DNA of 64,000 nucleotides from Phoenix dactylifera. Its lineage: Eukaryota; Streptophyta; Magnoliopsida; Arecales; Arecaceae. The stretch spans positions 12,577,756-12,641,755 of the forward strand of contig NC_052404.1 in the NCBI RefSeq assembly GCF_009389715.1, in the 5' to 3' direction. Positions 60,590 to 64,000 of this stretch are shown piece after piece. Numbering within the stretch: the first letter of the stretch is position 1; every line of letters starts with the position of its first letter. Below the pieces are notes generated by a model. It ran no database searches. It was given only the letters and a program-made list of their open reading frames with translations, and was not told the DNA's origin. Position numbers and translations under genes: made by a program.

Positions 60590-61230
60590 GTGGTTAGCCG
60601 CATATAAGACCACTCAATTCGATGTTTCATTGACCCCTCTGTACACATGCTTTGCTTGCAAGACCATTCCACCACAAATCATAGTCCGCATGTCTCTAAG
60701 TAATATATGGTAGTCATCTATTCCACCAACGCTCTATTGGATCCAACTAATAACTATCACCGAATCATCCTCGAGTGGTACAGCTCTAGCCAGCAGTGCC
60801 CGTTGAGCATAACTTATGCCAGCCTAAGCTGCCCTCAGCTCAGCCCCCGAGACCGAAATATCGAAGATTTGGCAACCATCAACCGCAATTATTCTGTACT
60901 CTAAATCTTTGATAATAAAGCCAGCATCTCCTCTTCCTCCGTCATTCAGCACACAATTGTCGAAATTTATTTTGAGGAAACTCAGAAATGGGGGCTTCCA
61001 GATAAAAACACTATAAGAAACACACCAAGAGCAGAAACAGAGCTCAAGACATCTCGAACCATCAAGAGTCCATCCAACCGCTGCGATTGCGCAGCCTCTG
61101 CCGCCTGAATCCATCCACCAATCCAAATTGGTTTGGTGCCTTAAAATTTTTGAATTTGGAAGGAGGGAGGTTGCTTTTGGAATCGGCATCGACATTAGAC
61201 ATCTAAACCGCTGAGGGAAGGAGCCAAAAA
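60590..61230 (-). mobile_element. LINE fragment: RNase H domain, minus strand, decayed
   Basis: Minus-strand translation gives FLKINFDNCVLNDGGRGDAG, IIAVDGCQIFD, SGAELRAAW and then DDSVIVISWIQ, with stops and frame changes after that. It is the same L1-type RNase H as at 32.4-33.2 kb. The upstream part (LPNSKILRHQ, DWWMDSGGRG) may be preceding LINE sequence. An A/T homopolymer near 60560-60581 borders it on the downstream side. Confidence 0.78.
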
Positions 61231-62980
61231 AAAAGAAAAAAAAGAGAATGGGGTTGCCCCAAGGAACACCAGTTAGCCGGAAGTAGCGAAGCAAGCGGCC
61301 TGTGGATCCATCGCGACAGGGCTCCATTTCTTTATCCCATTTCTGCCTGTGCTGTCCTTTTCGACACTTGTCCCCTCCTGGATCCATCCACAGGTTTCTT
61401 ATTTTCCATGTATCATCAAGCAGAGATGTTTAACTGGATTTAATAAGCCGGAGTAGCGTCCGCGAAACGGGGAGTTGGCCGTGGCGGCCGTCTGCCGCGC
61501 AAGCGACAGCCGTTGAAACCAACGGTCGCAGACCGCGTCCATCCATCCGGCGATTATCTCCAGCCGCAGCCACGTCACCCCTAGATTCAGGATTCCGGGA
61601 ACGACACGGTGCGCAACCATCCTGGCCCACCACATGATCGACGGACAAATTGTTGCTTATACTGCGTAGCAAAATATTCATGCACCACCGTGACCGCTGA
61701 TAATGCGCCGGGATGATGAACGGGGATATAGGACCGCATGCACGGCCACGTGGGGCACGTACTGTAGACGGTGATTTCTCAAAACATCGGCGGCATGGAA
61801 CGCTGCTCTCCAATTGCTATCAGCTGACGAAAGAATGAAGCTTTGTAATGCGCTTTGACAGGATCGCTCGAACGGTGATCTCACGGGACGGCGATAGGAT
61901 ATTGATGGAGGTCCATGACCCGCTAATCAAATAAAAATTATCTCTGATATATTTAAATAAAAAATCTAAAATATTGAATTATATTTGCCAGTATTTTACC
62001 GTGTCAGTTTTGGATTTAGATAGATTTATAGTCAAAACCTGAAGCCTGCTTCTCTTATATACGTACGAACAAATATATGTACATATATGTATTTGAAATA
62101 TAGATAAATACACACAAGCATATATACATCCTTGTGTATATTTATTATTTTCTAATCATAAAAAAGAAAAAGAAAAAAAAAGAGTAGAGGCTGGTATGGC
62201 AGCAACCCATCCTATTCTATCAAATTGCCGTCTAGTAATCTTTTGCAATATCTGGCTTAATATTTATATCGAGTTTGATTATTTTAGAATCTTTTTTTTT
62301 TTTGTCTCTTTTGATTGCATAAAAGTAGGTAAAAAGGTTAGATAGCTAGTCTTATGTCACATGCGCCACAAATGTTCTGGAATATAATTAAGAAAAAGAA
62401 GATAAAATCTCATCCTTGCCAGGTTTTGGAAGTCAGTTACTGCTTTTCTATGGGAAGGACGGATAAGTCATTGTGCAAGAGTGGAGAAAAGATGAAAAGA
62501 GGACGCTGGTGAAACGGTGAGGTTAGAAATTAAAGCTAGGGTTTCCTCCACCCTTTTATTCATTTCTTTTTCTTTATTTTTTTTGGTTTCTCGTGGACAA
62601 TAATTGGGCATCTTTGCTGTGCAAAGCACGCAGGCGGGACACGCCACGGCGATCGAAGCCAACCGTCGACATTCCCTTCGCTACCTCTTTAAAGCACCTC
62701 TCCCTCCCCTCTGCCCCCGAAAAAGAAAGGGGGAGGGAGGCGACAAAACGCTCTTGCTTCCCTACCTCTCTCGAGTCCCTTCTTCTTGCCTTTCGGGAGG
62801 GGCCCAAGCCGAAGAAGCGAGGGGGAACTAGAGTAGCGGAACCCCGCGAGTGGGGGACTATTATTATTTCTTCACCAACCTGGCCAGCGAACACGTCCTA
62901 CTGTTAGAGTCTTGCCCACCCTTCCTATCGCTGCTACTTTTTGCCTCTCCCTGTCTTTTTTTTTCTTCTTACCTCCCGAT
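61231..62980. other. Intergenic sequence and upstream region of the right-end gene
   Basis: From 61430 to 61900 the sequence is GC-rich with open frames on the minus strand that look accidental. From 61900 to 62600 it is AT-rich with TATATG patches. The last 350 bases are pyrimidine-rich and probably contain the promoter and leader of the gene at 62981. Confidence 0.4.
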
Positions 62981-64000
62981 ATGGCGAAAAATATGGAGGA
63001 CGCCGAGTTCTGGCTTCCGTCCGAGTTCCTCTGCGACGATTTCTTCCTCGAAGGAGACGAGACCACTGAGCCGGAAGCAGAGGTTGCTGGGGCATCCTTC
63101 TCCTCTCAGCTTTTCTCCGGCTCCGACTCGAATCCGAGCTCTACGGTGGAGTCTCTGACCGGGACGGAGAGCGAGGAGGAGAGCTACATGGCCTGTCGGA
63201 CCCAAAAGATGGCTCGCTCCTTTTTCCAGGACGACGAGGGATCCCCTCTTTTGCCCGGTGACAAGGTAAAGGTATCCATACTCCAACCATCCCTCTGAGA
63301 TGTATGGATTGGAGTTCTAGCGAAAATCCTTCCAGTCAGCTGACTTGGGGCTTTCTTGATTTGCTCAGATGACACGAGACGTTATGGCTGGCTCGCCACA
63401 GTGTACTCTGAGCCCCTGGTCGGCATCCGGGAAAGGGAATCCCAGTGGCCCATCTATGGTCTCCTCCCCTCCGTCGACTCCGCTAGAGCAGTACAAGGAT
63501 GACGCCTGGGATCTGCTCTACGATCCGGCGTGGCAGGTGAGGCGGCTGAGGCTCAACGACCCCAGCAACAAGCAGCACGACTTGCAGGGCCGCGGGCTCT
63601 TGAGGAAGCCTCCTGCTCCGATTTCCGCCGCTTCCGACAACCACAGCACCGGCTACCACGACACGCTTCTCACCCAACAGCAGTTACAGGCGGCTCAAGT
63701 GAGTCTCTCTGAAGCGGCTTCCTTTCTTCGGTATTCACGTTTTTAAAATCTTCCATCTGTTAATTCCTGTGCTCTGCTCGTCTTTTGTAGTTTCGTCATC
63801 TGAGGCAGCAGCAGTTAGTGAAGGAGAGGGAGAGCAGAGCGAGGGGCGGCAGCTGCGTCGGGGGTTATGGAGAGGAAAAGCGGTACGGCCGGCCTCTTGG
63901 CTTGCCGCCTTCGGCATGGCCACCTCTTCAGAAGCCTCAGCGGCAACCCCGACCCGGTTCGGGGATGAGGGCGGTTTTTCTGACCGGCGCTGGCGTTAGA
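62981..64000 (+). CDS. Uncharacterised plant-specific protein, first three exons (partial)
   Basis: Exons are 62981-63265, 63369-63698 and 63791 to beyond the window. The phase is kept throughout, giving about 275 residues so far. The start MAKNMEDAEFWLPSEFL matches the N-terminus of a family of nuclear-looking plant proteins of unknown function. An acidic N-terminal part is followed by a Ser/Pro-rich linker, then YDPAWQVRRLRLND, a Q-rich FRHLRQQQLVKERESRARG segment, and the GLPPSAWPPLQ and GSGMRAVFL motifs. The donor of exon 1 is ambiguous by six bases (AAG|GTAAAG or AAG|GTATCC), both in frame, adding Val-Lys if the second is used. The role cannot be told from sequence. No catalytic motif or membrane segment is seen. 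Confidence 0.82.

Noticed and set aside
61399-61884. GC-rich minus-strand frames of up to 127 codons
   Set aside because: No domain, no splice context and no start-codon context. They most likely arise by chance from GC content.

Overview
The window is nuclear DNA from a flowering plant, most likely a monocot and plausibly a palm. The signs are multi-exon genes with GT-AG introns of up to about 3 kb, plant-only families (BEL1-like homeodomain, PRONE-type RopGEF, RABA2), AT-rich introns, and abundant LTR, LINE and MITE debris. The palm placement is inference from protein flavour and repeat content; no alignment was run.

Layout. 1-2.3 kb: first coding exon of a mitochondrial carrier gene (minus strand) running off the left edge. 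4.7-10.0 kb: a complete four-exon BEL1-like homeodomain gene (minus). 11.36-23.96 kb: a nearly whole, very young Ty3/gypsy retrotransposon of the Tat type, with 969-bp LTRs, an ATATC target duplication, tandem arrays and an antisense reading block near its 3' end. 24-27.2 kb: old repeat debris, including a LINE RNase H piece. 28.1-31.8 kb: a complete two-exon RABA2-type Rab GTPase gene (minus), with a 5'-truncated LINE about 0.4 kb upstream of its start. 35.6-39.7 kb: a complete six-exon RPN11 proteasome deubiquitinase gene (plus), with a hAT-type MITE in intron 2. 42.6-46.0 kb: a complete seven-exon RopGEF gene (minus). 48.8-52.2 kb: an intron-bearing but decayed copy of the GINS subunit gene PSF1 (minus). 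52.9-56.8 kb: a complete four-exon universal stress protein gene (minus). 57.4-59 kb: old LTR-type debris containing a complete 608-bp TRIM. 60.6-61.2 kb: another LINE RNase H fragment (minus). 63.0-64.0 kb: the first three exons of an uncharacterised plant-specific gene (plus), cut by the right edge.

The host genes are ordinary single-copy-style neighbours with no shared pathway or operon logic: transcription (BLH), vesicle traffic (RABA2), proteolysis (RPN11), ROP signalling (RopGEF), replication (PSF1 remnant) and stress (USP). I found no undescribed biological system. The most informative observations are the decayed PSF1 gene, the recent Tat insertion with its antisense block and repeat arrays, and the TRIM that shares a primer-binding-site motif with that Tat element.
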